From: Hymenobacter ginkgonis
Lineage (GTDB): Bacteria; Bacteroidota; Bacteroidia; Cytophagales; Hymenobacteraceae
Assembly: GCF_009755225.1 (NCBI RefSeq)
Contig: NZ_WQKZ01000002.1
Span: 310,001 to 374,000 of the forward strand
Length of the DNA stretch: 64,000 bases
Direction: 5' to 3'
The notes below the pieces were generated by a model. It saw only the letters and a program-made list of their open reading frames with translations. It searched no databases and was not told where the DNA came from. Below are positions 1 to 7,329 of the stretch, piece after piece. Made by a program: the position numbers and the translations under genes. Numbering within the stretch: the stretch's first letter is position 1; every line of letters starts with the position of its first letter.

Positions 1-1
1 G

Positions 2-607
2 TTGGGCGCCAACGTGCTAAAAATCTACGAGCACCAGCTGCCCGATATGTGGCGCAGCACCTGCCACCGCATTCGGGCCAAGGCCCTGCGCGTGGCCGAC
101 CTCACGCCCTACGAGAAGGAAATAGTGTGGCAGCCCACGCGCCGCCTGCGCCCAATCGACTTCAAGGCCAGCACCGCCAGCCGGCCCTTCGAGGCAGCTA
201 CGAATAGCGGCGTGCGCTATCATTACGCGGGTCGCATGTTTCAGGGCAAGGTGCAGCTCACGGTCGAAACGTATTTCGATTGCCAGAACTCGTACTTTAA
301 AGGCACCCGCGACCCGGCCCTTACCCTGGCCCACGAGCAGGGGCATTTCGACCTCACCGAAATCTACGCCCGCCGCTTCACCCAAGCCCTGCAAGAGCAA
401 GTAGCCGACACCAAAGAGCTAGAAGCCAAGCAGCAAGCCATCTACCACCAGGTAATGACGGAGGCCCAAACCCGCCAGGATAAGTACGACAGTGAGGTGT
501 ACGCCGACCGCAGCAAGCAGCCCGCCTGGCTCGCCGAAATCGCGCAGGAGCTGCACGCCACGCAGGTCTACGCCAGCAAACAGCTGACGATTAAGATTAA
601 GACGTAG
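2..607 (+). CDS. DUF922-type putative Zn-metalloprotease (5' partial)
   Basis: The frame is open to the left window edge, so the true start and any signal peptide lie outside. The visible 201 residues contain the motif LAHEQGHFDLTEIYARRF near residues 109-126. This is an HExxH zinc site followed by the conserved aspartate/aromatic pattern of the DUF922 family of predicted secreted zinc-dependent proteases. A preceding block (FEAATNSGVRYHY) also fits that family. The C-terminal third is helical and charged. No substrate can be inferred. It ends in TAG and is followed by a long AT-richer gap. Family assignment is from motif recognition only. Confidence 0.7.
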   Translation: MGANVLKIYEHQLPDMWRSTCHRIRAKALRVADLTPYEKEIVWQPTRRLRPIDFKASTASRPFEAATNSGVRYHYAGRMFQGKVQLTVETYFDCQNSYFKGTRDPALTLAHEQGHFDLTEIYARRFTQALQEQVADTKELEAKQQAIYHQVMTEAQTRQDKYDSEVYADRSKQPAWLAEIAQELHATQVYASKQLTIKIKT

Positions 608-939
608 CTACCTATAGCAGCAGGTTGTTACATCTAACTGCTTAGCAGAGTAGGCAGTGAGCTTATAGTTTGAACCATTGCTTGGCAAACTGCGCGCCTA
701 CGGCCTACCAAGTACCACTAAGTGGTCTGCTTTGCACGAATATTTTTTATTGAGTAGTCTCTCTTTATCTTATCGCAGGACATTGCAAATAGCTTTTTAT
801 CCGGTATTTTAGTGTAGGCCAGCCTTGTAAGCCCTTGCATAGCAAATAGAGGCAGATGCTTGCTTGCCAAAATCAGTAAATTCTTCTGTGAGAAAGCGCC
901 TACCTACTGTCAACGGTTACACTGTTCAACCTACCAGTC
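608..939. other. Intergenic region, AT-richer than surroundings, with one promoter candidate
   Basis: No ORF or RNA is recognisable in these 332 bases. A possible Bacteroidota promoter for the next gene lies at 782-812: ATTG (782-785), a 19-base spacer, and TATTTTAG (805-812), which is close to TAnnTTTG. It would give a leader of about 120 nt. The region is clearly AT-richer than the genes around it. Confidence 0.35.
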
Positions 940-1476
940 ATGTGCCAGGTCACCATTCCCAACTCATCAGACGACCGCAAGCTGTTTTCGGAAGAAATGC
1001 GGTTCATTTATGACAAGCACCTGAGCTTATTTAACATCCGCAGAGAACATGAATGGAAAGTATTTTTTGGGATGATAACGCTGCTTGGGCTTTCGACCGC
1101 TGCGCTACTCAATTACAGAATTCAGCTAACACCCCAGCAGAAGCACTTGTGGGCGCTAGGAATGACACTTCTATTCGTAGCTCACTTTTTTTACCAATCA
1201 GGTGTGCAGCACCGGAACAGAATTGACCGGCTAGTAATGGATGAGGTGAACCGACACCTTTGCGCTGCTATGAACCTAGATAAGAATTGCTTTATTAGAT
1301 TATCTACCGACGCAGGCGAGGAAAAGGATTTTGTGACGGATGGCGGCCGCCTTGACTTGCCGTGGTATAATATTCGGTACATCTGGGCATTTGCGCTACA
1401 AACCGTAACACTACTACTCATATGCGCTGTTTCTTACGTTATTGCCTCCGGCCATATAGTAGCGCTAAAGCCCTAA
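940..1476 (+). CDS. Hypothetical membrane protein, three predicted TM segments
   Basis: This is a 178-residue protein of unrecognised family. Hydrophobic stretches near residues 41-59, 69-87 and 147-170 suggest three membrane helices. A charged N-terminal cytoplasmic stretch (YDKHLSLFNIRREHEWK) is followed by the first helix, and a hydrophilic loop (90-140) contains two cysteines. Codon use is AT-richer than in neighbouring genes, which hints at more recent acquisition. It resembles the general layout of small cyclase/effector-associated membrane proteins, but no motif supports that. It converges on lpdA, with a shared hairpin terminator between them. Confidence 0.6.
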   Translation: MCQVTIPNSSDDRKLFSEEMRFIYDKHLSLFNIRREHEWKVFFGMITLLGLSTAALLNYRIQLTPQQKHLWALGMTLLFVAHFFYQSGVQHRNRIDRLVMDEVNRHLCAAMNLDKNCFIRLSTDAGEEKDFVTDGGRLDLPWYNIRYIWAFALQTVTLLLICAVSYVIASGHIVALKP

Positions 1477-1501
1477 GCAGGGGGTAAGACCCAGCACTAA
1501 A

Positions 1502-1538
1502 AAAGCGCCTGAAGCTACGAGAGCTTCAGGCGCTTTTC
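1502..1538. terminator. Bidirectional hairpin terminator
   Basis: Perfect 12-bp arms (GCGCCTGAAGCT at 1506-1517 and its complement at 1523-1534) enclose the loop ACGAG, with AAAA before and TTTT after. It lies between two convergent genes and can serve both. Confidence 0.85.
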
Positions 1539-1559
1539 TTTTAGCAACTATTCTAGTAC

Positions 1560-2966
1560 CTACATATGAATGGCCCGGTTCTCGGTGGCGGCGAGGCAGG
1601 CTTCTTTCATAGCCTCGGCATAGGTGGGGTGCGAGTGGCTCATGCGGGCCACGTCCTCGGCCGAGGCGCGGAACTCCATGGCGGTCACGGCTTCGGCGAT
1701 GAGGTCGGCGATGCGCGGCCCAATCATGTGCACGCCTAAGATTTCGTCGGTGGTTTTGTCGGCCAGCACTTTCACGAAACCGTCGGTGTCGCCACTGGCG
1801 CGGGCGCGGCCGCTGGCTTTGAAGGGGAAGCTGCCCACTTTGTAGGCCTTGCCTTGCTCCTTAAGCTGCTCTTCGGTGTAGCCTACCCCCGCCACTTCGG
1901 GCCAGGTGTACACCACGCCGGGGATGAGCAGGTAGTTGATGTGCGGCTTCTGGCCCACGATGGTTTCGGCCACGTACACGCCTTCTTCCTCGGCCTTGTG
2001 GGCCAGCATGGCACCCCGAATCACGTCGCCGATGGCGTAGATACCGGGCACGTTGGTTTGCAGGTGCTCACCGACCTTGATGCGGCCGCGCTCTTCCATC
2101 TGCACACCGGCGGCTTCGAGGTTGAGGCCAGCGGTGTAGGGCACGCGGCCCACGGCCACAAGGCAGTAGTCGCCCTCAAACTTCACCTCTTCGCCTTTCG
2201 GGTTGAGGGCGGTTACGGTCACGGTGTCGCCGTCGCGGGTGGCGCCGGTCACTTTGTGGCTCAAGAAAAACTCGATGCCGATTTTGCCCAGCACGCGCTT
2301 CAGCTCCTTGCCGAGGCCGCGGTCCATGGTCGGGATGAGCGAATCCATAAACTCCACCACCGAGACTTTCGCTCCGAGGCGGGCGTACACGGAGGCCATT
2401 TCGAGGCCAATTACGCCGCCGCCAATCACAATCATATGCTTGGGCACTTCGCGGATGTTCAGCGCCTCAGTGCTGGTGATGATGCGCTGCTTGTCTTGCG
2501 CGATAAACGGCAGCACCGTGGGCTTGGAGCCGGTGGCGATGATGACGTTCTTGGTTTCAATCTGCTGCGCTTCGCCGCCCGCGGTGGGCGCGATGCTGAG
2601 GTGGTTTTTATCCAGGAACGAACCAACGCCGGTGAGCACGTCGATTTTGTTCTTCTTCATGAGGTAGGCAATGCCGTCCACGTTGGCCTTCACCACACCG
2701 GCCTTGCGGTCAATCATGCGGTTCATGTCCACCGTTAGGTTTTCCAGCCCAATGCCGTGCTCTTCGAACACCGAATGGGCATTGTGGTAGTGCTCGCTGG
2801 AGTCGAGCAGGGCCTTGCTGGGGATGCAGCCCACGTTGAGGCAGGTGCCGCCGAGCGTGGGGTATTTCTCGATAAGGGCGGTTTTGAGGCCCAACTGGGC
2901 GCAACGGATGGCGGCTACATATCCGCCAGGGCCCGAGCCGATGACGGTGACATCGTATTGATTCAT
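1560..2966 (-). CDS. lpdA: Dihydrolipoyl dehydrogenase (E3)
   Basis: This flavoprotein reoxidises dihydrolipoamide in 2-oxoacid dehydrogenase and glycine cleavage complexes, using FAD and NAD+. The N-terminus has the FAD motif IGSGPGGYVAA. The redox disulfide is in GGTCLNVGCIPSK (Cys42 and Cys47). An NAD Rossmann motif (VIGGGVIGLEMASVYARLG) and the second FAD motif (VYAIGDVIRGAMLAHKA) follow, and the C-terminal HSHPTYAE holds the catalytic His. The start is taken at ATG 2966 (MNQYDVTVIG), because the in-frame extension to 3011 is Pro/Trp-rich and runs through a promoter-like box. The protein is 468 aa, normal for the family. It lies on the same strand as odhB and sucA but about 4.4 kb downstream of them, so it is probably transcribed separately. 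Confidence 0.96.
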   Translation of the reverse strand: MNQYDVTVIGSGPGGYVAAIRCAQLGLKTALIEKYPTLGGTCLNVGCIPSKALLDSSEHYHNAHSVFEEHGIGLENLTVDMNRMIDRKAGVVKANVDGIAYLMKKNKIDVLTGVGSFLDKNHLSIAPTAGGEAQQIETKNVIIATGSKPTVLPFIAQDKQRIITSTEALNIREVPKHMIVIGGGVIGLEMASVYARLGAKVSVVEFMDSLIPTMDRGLGKELKRVLGKIGIEFFLSHKVTGATRDGDTVTVTALNPKGEEVKFEGDYCLVAVGRVPYTAGLNLEAAGVQMEERGRIKVGEHLQTNVPGIYAIGDVIRGAMLAHKAEEEGVYVAETIVGQKPHINYLLIPGVVYTWPEVAGVGYTEEQLKEQGKAYKVGSFPFKASGRARASGDTDGFVKVLADKTTDEILGVHMIGPRIADLIAEAVTAMEFRASAEDVARMSHSHPTYAEAMKEACLAATENRAIHM

Positions 2967-3008
2967 AATCGCAAAAAACGGGTGGGGCCAGCCATCCGGC
3001 CAGCCCGG

Positions 3009-3016
3009 CAAAGATA
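3009..3016 (-). promoter_or_regulatory. Candidate -7 box for lpdA
   Basis: On the minus strand this reads TATCTTTG, an exact match to the Bacteroidota -7 consensus TAnnTTTG. It lies 42 bases upstream of the lpdA ATG. A convincing -33 element was not found at the expected spacing. Confidence 0.4.
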
Positions 3017-3113
3017 CGCGGGCGTAGCGGGCGAATACCTCGCCTGCTACGCCCGCATACTTAACAATTAACCCACCGGAAATGTGCAGAAAGGTGCTGC
3101 ATCGTCCTTGCGC

Positions 3114-3160
3114 CTTACCTCACTCCCTACCCCTCCTTTTGGGAGAAGGCCGGGGGAGGC
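3114..3160. repeat. CCTCACTCCCTACCCCTCC-type palindromic repeat copy
   Basis: An imperfect inverted repeat (CCCTACCCCTCC, TTTTGGGAGAAGG, CCGGGGGAGG) that shares its core with the larger nested element at 41272-41461. It lies just downstream of the DUF4126 gene and may act as its terminator. Confidence 0.5.
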
Positions 3161-3176
3161 AAAACGCCCAACGAGA

Positions 3177-3734
3177 CTACGCAGGCACCGTTTCCTGGCT
3201 CTTGGCCAGTGCTGCGCCCAGGCCTAACACTAGCGCATCCTCACCCGCCCCAATGAGCGACGTGTTGGTGTTAGTTTTCTCGCTGAGAGTTTTGCGCAGG
3301 TAATATGTGATGTACGTGGCCGCTACCGCGCCCAGCGCGCCCACCAGCGCACCGCTCAGGGCACTGCCGCCCTTAGTTTTATACACCGTGGCGCCTACCA
3401 GGGCCCCCGAAGCCGCCCGCGCCGACAGCTGCTGCGGCACAATGCGGTTGGGCGTGTTGGGCAGCTTATCGCCCACCAGCTCGCCAGCCACCAAAAATTT
3501 CAGGGCGGTGGCTACCCCCGGCTTAGCCAGGAAGCGCAGCGGCGACTGGGCCAACCCCGGCGCTAAGGCTTGGCTTGACAGGTACTGGCTCAAAAAAGCC
3601 GGGGCACTCGTGGCACGCGAGCCCGACAGAGCGGCAAAGCCCAACGCTGGCCAAAACTTGGCGCCGCGGGGCTTAGGCGGTTGGGGAGGGGTAGGGCGGC
3701 GCTGGGCCGCCGGCTTGGCAACAGAATATGACAT
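3177..3734 (-). CDS. DUF4126 family membrane protein
   Basis: A 185-residue protein starting MSYSVAKPAAQRR. A Pro-rich basic N-terminus precedes a Gly/Ala-rich hydrophobic region. The segments AFLSQYLSS, FLVAGELVGDKLPNTPNRI and SARAASGALVGATVYK, together with the terminal helix ALVGALGAVAATYITYYLRK, match the pattern of DUF4126 integral membrane proteins, whose function is unknown. The start at 3734 is preferred over the in-frame position 3785 because the extension has no family similarity. It lies downstream of the Roadblock cluster on the same strand, separated from it by a strong terminator. Confidence 0.75.
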   Translation of the reverse strand: MSYSVAKPAAQRRPTPPQPPKPRGAKFWPALGFAALSGSRATSAPAFLSQYLSSQALAPGLAQSPLRFLAKPGVATALKFLVAGELVGDKLPNTPNRIVPQQLSARAASGALVGATVYKTKGGSALSGALVGALGAVAATYITYYLRKTLSEKTNTNTSLIGAGEDALVLGLGAALAKSQETVPA

Positions 3735-3847
3735 GGAAGAACAAGCTAAAGGGTATTGACTCGCTTTAACGAGAGCCACCGCCAAATGGCTACCTTACCC
3801 CCACTGGCTACCGCTAAGCTTTTGCTGGTAGGCTAGGCCTAAACAGA

Positions 3848-3878
3848 CAAAGCCCAGCCGCGGGGCGGCTGGGCTTTG
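3848..3878 (-). terminator. Hairpin terminator of the Roadblock gene
   Basis: Perfect 13-bp arms (CAAAGCCCAGCCG and complement) enclose the loop CGGGG. On the minus strand the hairpin is followed by a T-rich tract. It lies 21 bases after the stop codon at 3900. Confidence 0.75.
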
Positions 3879-3899
3879 AGCTAGATACTTAACAGTAAG

Positions 3900-4280
3900 T
3901 TAGTTGATGCCGGCTACGTGCGAGCGCAGTACTTCCCGAGCAATGGCCAGGTTGGTATCGCGCGAGTTCACTACGAGGTAGATGAACTTGCTGCCGGCGG
4001 GGTTCAGCTTGAGCAGGTGAAGCTGGTTGGTGAGGGTGATGAGGATGTCCTCAATCGTCTCGCCTTGCAGCTTCAGGGCCGACATAGCCTTCTGCTTTTG
4101 CTTCACCACTTCGGTGTTGTAGGCCGCAGCGGTTTCGGGGTTGATAGAAGGAGAGTTAGAGTGCGAAGCCAGGGCCATGCCCGAGGCTACATCAACTACG
4201 GCAACTGCCACGAGACCTGGCAAATCAGAAATAATTGCGTCAATTGCTTGCCCAGCGGGGCTGTTTTTAGAATAAGCCAT
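3900..4280 (-). CDS. Roadblock/LC7-like protein, paralogue 1
   Basis: The 126 residues align without gaps with the protein at 5702-6082. Shared blocks include DLPGL.AVAVVD, SGM.LASHSNSP, VVKQKQKA, QLHL and the C-terminal DTNLAIAREVLR. The order of strands and helices (regulator-like core, 'DLPG...VVD...SGM', terminal 'NLAIAREVLR') fits Roadblock/LC7 dynein-light-chain/MglB-like domains, which dimerise and often regulate small GTPases. The start is set at ATG 4280 by comparison with the paralogue, since the upstream GTG extension has no counterpart. No MglA-like GTPase is visible in the window. The Roadblock family call is inference; the paralogy is directly visible. Confidence 0.65.
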   Translation of the reverse strand: MAYSKNSPAGQAIDAIISDLPGLVAVAVVDVASGMALASHSNSPSINPETAAAYNTEVVKQKQKAMSALKLQGETIEDILITLTNQLHLLKLNPAGSKFIYLVVNSRDTNLAIAREVLRSHVAGIN

Positions 4281-4436
4281 AACGGCGGTAGTAGTGGGTA
4301 TTAAGGAAGGAGAAATAAGTAAAGATGCTTGCAGTTTTAGGGCGTCTTCTTGTTGTTTGCGGGCGACTAGTTTGCGGTACGTTTTCGCTTTCACGTCGTC
4401 GGGCGGGTGCTAGCTAGCACCGCGTAAATAAGGCAA

Positions 4437-5123
4437 TTAGAAAAACAGCCAATGGCGGCGCTTAGGTGCGCGGGGCTGCAGCGTAACGGCAGTGCCCGGG
4501 GCCGCCTGGGCCACGGCCAGTTCGCGGTCGGTGTAGCCACCGTAGCCGTACTGCAGGGTAGCCTGGCCATCGGCGGGCACGCGCAGCGAGTAGTTGCCTT
4601 GGGCATCGGTGCTGGTGCCGTTGGCAGTGCCTTTGCGCAGCACGGTAGCACCGGCCAGGGGCAGGCCCTTCTCGTTAAGAATGCGGCCGTGCACGAGCAC
4701 GGTACGGGTGAGGCTAGCAGCGGCCAGTTCGGCGCTGGGGGCCGTCGAGAGGGTAGCCAGCTCGGCAGCTGGCACGCTGCCCATGGGCAGGATATTGGCG
4801 GGGCGCGTGGTGGCAGCCATCGACACGCCGGCCAGCAGGGCAGCTACCGTTACCATGCTCAGGGCGCGGCGGCGGAAACGCTGCGGCTGCTCGCGGATGA
4901 AACGCATCTGCTTCTGCACCCAAGTAGGGGCGGCGGCGGTTTCTTCGGTTTGCAGCTCGTGCCAGCGCGTCACCGTCGAGTGGGCCTCGCTGGCATCTTG
5001 GCGCAAGTACTGCTCTACGGCCTGGGCCGAAGTGCGGGCCAAATCGCCCCGCAAGTATGCGTCGCGATATACCGGCAGCAATTCACCAGTTTGAGGATTG
5101 AATGGAGTAGCCGTGAGTTTCAT
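4437..5123 (-). CDS. Single-pass membrane protein with carboxypeptidase-like regulatory domain
   Basis: A 228-residue protein. Residues 1-85 are soluble and charged, rich in helices, and would face the cytoplasm. A membrane helix follows (about 87-105, after the RFRRR stop-transfer), then a linker. A periplasmic CarboxypepD_reg-like beta-sandwich spans about 142-205 (VHGRILNEKGLPLAGATVL, then TDAQGNYSLRVPADG). Such domains in Bacteroidota usually anchor or tether at the envelope. The layout resembles an anti-sigma factor or signalling adaptor, but no zinc-finger motif is present. It is embedded in the Roadblock cluster, so it may connect those proteins to the envelope (inference). Confidence 0.65.
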   Translation of the reverse strand: MKLTATPFNPQTGELLPVYRDAYLRGDLARTSAQAVEQYLRQDASEAHSTVTRWHELQTEETAAAPTWVQKQMRFIREQPQRFRRRALSMVTVAALLAGVSMAATTRPANILPMGSVPAAELATLSTAPSAELAAASLTRTVLVHGRILNEKGLPLAGATVLRKGTANGTSTDAQGNYSLRVPADGQATLQYGYGGYTDRELAVAQAAPGTAVTLQPRAPKRRHWLFF

Positions 5124-5192
5124 GGGGTAAGGGAAGGGAAAAAAGTGGAGTAAAAGCGGTTTATATAATTAAGATAAATAAGCAGGTTTGTC

Positions 5193-5648
5193 TTAATTAA
5201 GGCTGTCAATCTGCTCGATGGCCTGCCGCATTAGCTCCCGGGCAATGGCCAGGTTGGTATCGCGGATGTCCACGGCTAGGTATAAAAACTGCTGGCCTCC
5301 GGGCCGCAACCGCAATAAGTGCAGCTGCGAGGACAGGGTAAGCACTACTTCTTCCAGCTCCTCGGCGGCGGGCCCCTGCGCGGCCTGGTTGGCCTGCAGC
5401 TGCCGCACCACGGCTACCACGGGGGTAGCCAGCAGGCTGGGTTGGTAGTCGCGCTCGGCGGCGTAGGTGGCTAGCAGCTGGCCAGTGGCCACTTCCAGCA
5501 CCGCCGCCATAAGCAGGTCGGGTAGCTCGGTTAGTAAGTGCTGAAGGGCAGCGGCGGCGCCGGGGGCTTGGGAGCCAGTGCCGGCAACTACCTGCCGAAT
5601 AGGCGGGCCGCCCAGCAGCGGGAGGTGTCGGAGAAAAGGAATCTTCAT
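5193..5648 (-). CDS. Roadblock/LC7-like protein, divergent paralogue 2
   Basis: The 151 residues retain the family blocks ELPDLLMAAVLEVATGQLL, LTLSSQLHLLRL and DIRDTNLAIARELMRQ, but have diverged strongly from the other two copies. The central SHSNSP and VVKQKQKA segments are lost. An N-terminal extension of about 30 residues (MKIPFLRHLPLLGGPP) is unique to this copy. It lies 53 bases downstream of paralogue 3 and 69 bases upstream of the membrane protein, so the four genes may form one transcript. It could have a distinct partner from the two near-identical copies. Confidence 0.65.
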   Translation of the reverse strand: MKIPFLRHLPLLGGPPIRQVVAGTGSQAPGAAAALQHLLTELPDLLMAAVLEVATGQLLATYAAERDYQPSLLATPVVAVVRQLQANQAAQGPAAEELEEVVLTLSSQLHLLRLRPGGQQFLYLAVDIRDTNLAIARELMRQAIEQIDSLN

Positions 5649-5701
5649 AGCGTCCGGAATGGGGCCATCCCGGCGAAGCCCAGCGGGCCGATAGTGCCTA
5701 C

Positions 5702-6082
5702 TTAATTGAGCTGGTTGGCATAGAGGCGCAGCACTTCGCGGGCAATGGCCAGGTTGGTGTCGTGCATGTTCACCACGAGATAGATGAATTTATGACCGTC
5801 TTTAGTGAGGTTGATAAGGTGTAATTGATTGCTAAGCGTAATAAGGATATCCTGAATCGTTTCGTCTTGCAGCTTGAGGGCGCTTATCGCCTTCTGCTTT
5901 TGCTTTACTACCTGGCTATTGTAAGCAGCCGCTGTATCGGGATTGAGCGTCGGCGAATTGGAATGCGAAGCCAAGCTCATACCCGAAGAGGTATCCACCA
6001 CGGCTACTGCCAACAAACCGGGCAAGTCGTCTAGTACGGATTGCACTACCCTACCCTCGACAGACACCAGCGAATAGGACAT
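5702..6082 (-). CDS. Roadblock/LC7-like protein, paralogue 3
   Basis: A 126-residue protein beginning MSYSLVSVEG, gapless in alignment with paralogue 1 and much closer to it than to paralogue 2. The shared core runs from DLPGLLAVAVVD to NLAIAREVLR. The start is ATG 6082. It is the first gene of the cluster and is preceded by an AT-rich region that would hold its promoter. A weak -7-like box (TACTATTG on the minus strand, 6113-6120) lies 30 bases upstream. Confidence 0.65.
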   Translation of the reverse strand: MSYSLVSVEGRVVQSVLDDLPGLLAVAVVDTSSGMSLASHSNSPTLNPDTAAAYNSQVVKQKQKAISALKLQDETIQDILITLSNQLHLINLTKDGHKFIYLVVNMHDTNLAIAREVLRLYANQLN

Positions 6083-6430
6083 AAACAATTTTATTAGAAA
6101 ATATGACGGGAACAATAGTAAAGCGTGCAGTAGGATAAAACCCTAAATTATGCCGTTTTTGATGATAACAAATTTCTGCTAACAAAGGCTATCAAAAAAT
6201 GATATACGTCATTTTTAAGGATGATTTTTATCAGAAATTCGCTTTTTGTATTTAAAACAATAATATAATTAATCTAATAAAAATCCTGCGTTAGTTTATT
6301 CTGCCACTATCAATTAATTTGTATTCTTAAACCTAAGTACTTGGTTCCTTAAGCCAAACAGCATCCGTTGGGCTGCCACGCGCTTGAGGGGGTAGGGAGC
6401 AAAGCCTCAAAGGCAAGGCTCGACCAGGGT
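6083..6430. other. AT-rich intergenic region with inverted repeats
   Basis: This stretch is far AT-richer than the rest of the window and has no credible ORF. It holds an inverted repeat at 6195-6216 (AAAAATGA, 6-base spacer, TCATTTTT) and other partial repeats (AATTTCTG near 6171 and CAGAAATT near 6231). It separates the Roadblock cluster from the Crp/Fnr gene and is a likely regulatory region for the cluster. Confidence 0.5.
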
Positions 6431-7138
6431 CTAGTCGTAGAGGGTCGCAATGCTGAGTAGGCGCGCCGAATCCAGGATGGTGATTTGGCTGCCTTTCGTG
6501 GCTATAATGCCGGCATCTTTGAAATCTGACAACAGACGGCTAACCGTTTCTTTGGCTGTGCCCACCAACGAAGCCACATCCTCACGCGAGAGCGAGATGC
6601 TGAACTGTGCCGCGTTGGGCTCTTCGGCAAACGTGCGCTGCAACAGTAGCAGCGCCTTGGCCAAGCGCTCGCGCACGGGCTTGTAGGCCAGCTGCATCAT
6701 GCGCTCTTCGGCTTCGCCCAAGGAGCTGGCCAGCAATTGCATCAACGAATTGGCAAATTGGAGGTTGGACTGCACCAGCCGCAAAAAATCGGGCCGGGGC
6801 ACAAAGCACACCACGCAGTCTTCGAGGGCCACCGCCGAGTTGGAGTAGCGGTCGCCCATCACCAGGGCCCGGAAGCCCAGCACATCGCCATGCCGCACCA
6901 ACCGCATAATCTGCTCTTTGTGGTCGCCGCTCGTTTTGGTTACTTTAATCTTGCCCTGGTGTACGCAGTGCAGCCCCTGGGCTACGGCGCCTTCCTGGTA
7001 AATGGCCTGGCCCTTCTGGTAAAATTGCGAAGATTTATTCGTTGCGATAAACTCCAGTTCTTCCATGGGGCAGCACCCCAGCAATGGCCCCTTCCGGCTA
7101 GGGCAATTCTGGCAATTCGGGACAGTAAAACGGCTCAT
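6431..7138 (-). CDS. Crp/Fnr family transcriptional regulator
   Basis: The 235 residues show a cyclic-nucleotide-binding-like fold (about 30-120: FYQKGQAIYQEGAVAQGLHCVHQGKIKV, shortened here in concept to its YQKG...GLHCV..GKIKV pattern) and a C-terminal winged helix (SREDVASLVGTAKETVSRLL) typical of the Crp/Fnr family. Four cysteines lie near the N-terminus (NCQNC, then GCC; Cys9, 12, 22, 23). They recall the Fe-S site of Fnr but with different spacing. The start is ATG 7138; the in-frame extension to 7162 overlaps no conserved sequence. Its targets are unknown. It could sense oxygen, NO or a nucleotide. Confidence 0.88.
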   Translation of the reverse strand: MSRFTVPNCQNCPSRKGPLLGCCPMEELEFIATNKSSQFYQKGQAIYQEGAVAQGLHCVHQGKIKVTKTSGDHKEQIMRLVRHGDVLGFRALVMGDRYSNSAVALEDCVVCFVPRPDFLRLVQSNLQFANSLMQLLASSLGEAEERMMQLAYKPVRERLAKALLLLQRTFAEEPNAAQFSISLSREDVASLVGTAKETVSRLLSDFKDAGIIATKGSQITILDSARLLSIATLYD

Positions 7139-7167
7139 GAGAATAGTATTACGACCAGCCAAGGTTA

Positions 7168-7175
7168 CAAAGATA
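7168..7175 (-). promoter_or_regulatory. Candidate -7 box for the Crp/Fnr gene
   Basis: On the minus strand this is TATCTTTG, an exact TAnnTTTG match 29 bases upstream of ATG 7138. No good -33 box was seen at normal spacing. Confidence 0.4.
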
Positions 7176-7281
7176 CTATTGCTTAAAACGCCTTGTTTAA
7201 AATAATTTTATGCACTACGTGAAACAATTATGTTTTTAGTATTGTCAATCAATAACTTAGCTTATTATAAATATATGAAAA

Positions 7282-7308
7282 AAGGCCACTACCAAAAGGA
7301 GTGGCCTT
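7282..7308 (-). terminator. Hairpin terminator after odhB
   Basis: 9-bp perfect arms (AAGGCCACT / AGTGGCCTT) enclose a 9-base loop. On the minus strand they are followed by TTTTCATATATTT. It lies 21 bases downstream of the odhB stop. Confidence 0.75.
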
Positions 7309-7329
7309 GTTATAATACAATACTATATG

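Noticed and set aside
1854..2738. Long plus-strand open frame (294 codons) opposite lpdA
   Set aside because: It is antisense to a clear lpdA and has the His/Val-rich composition typical of a GC-rich shadow frame.
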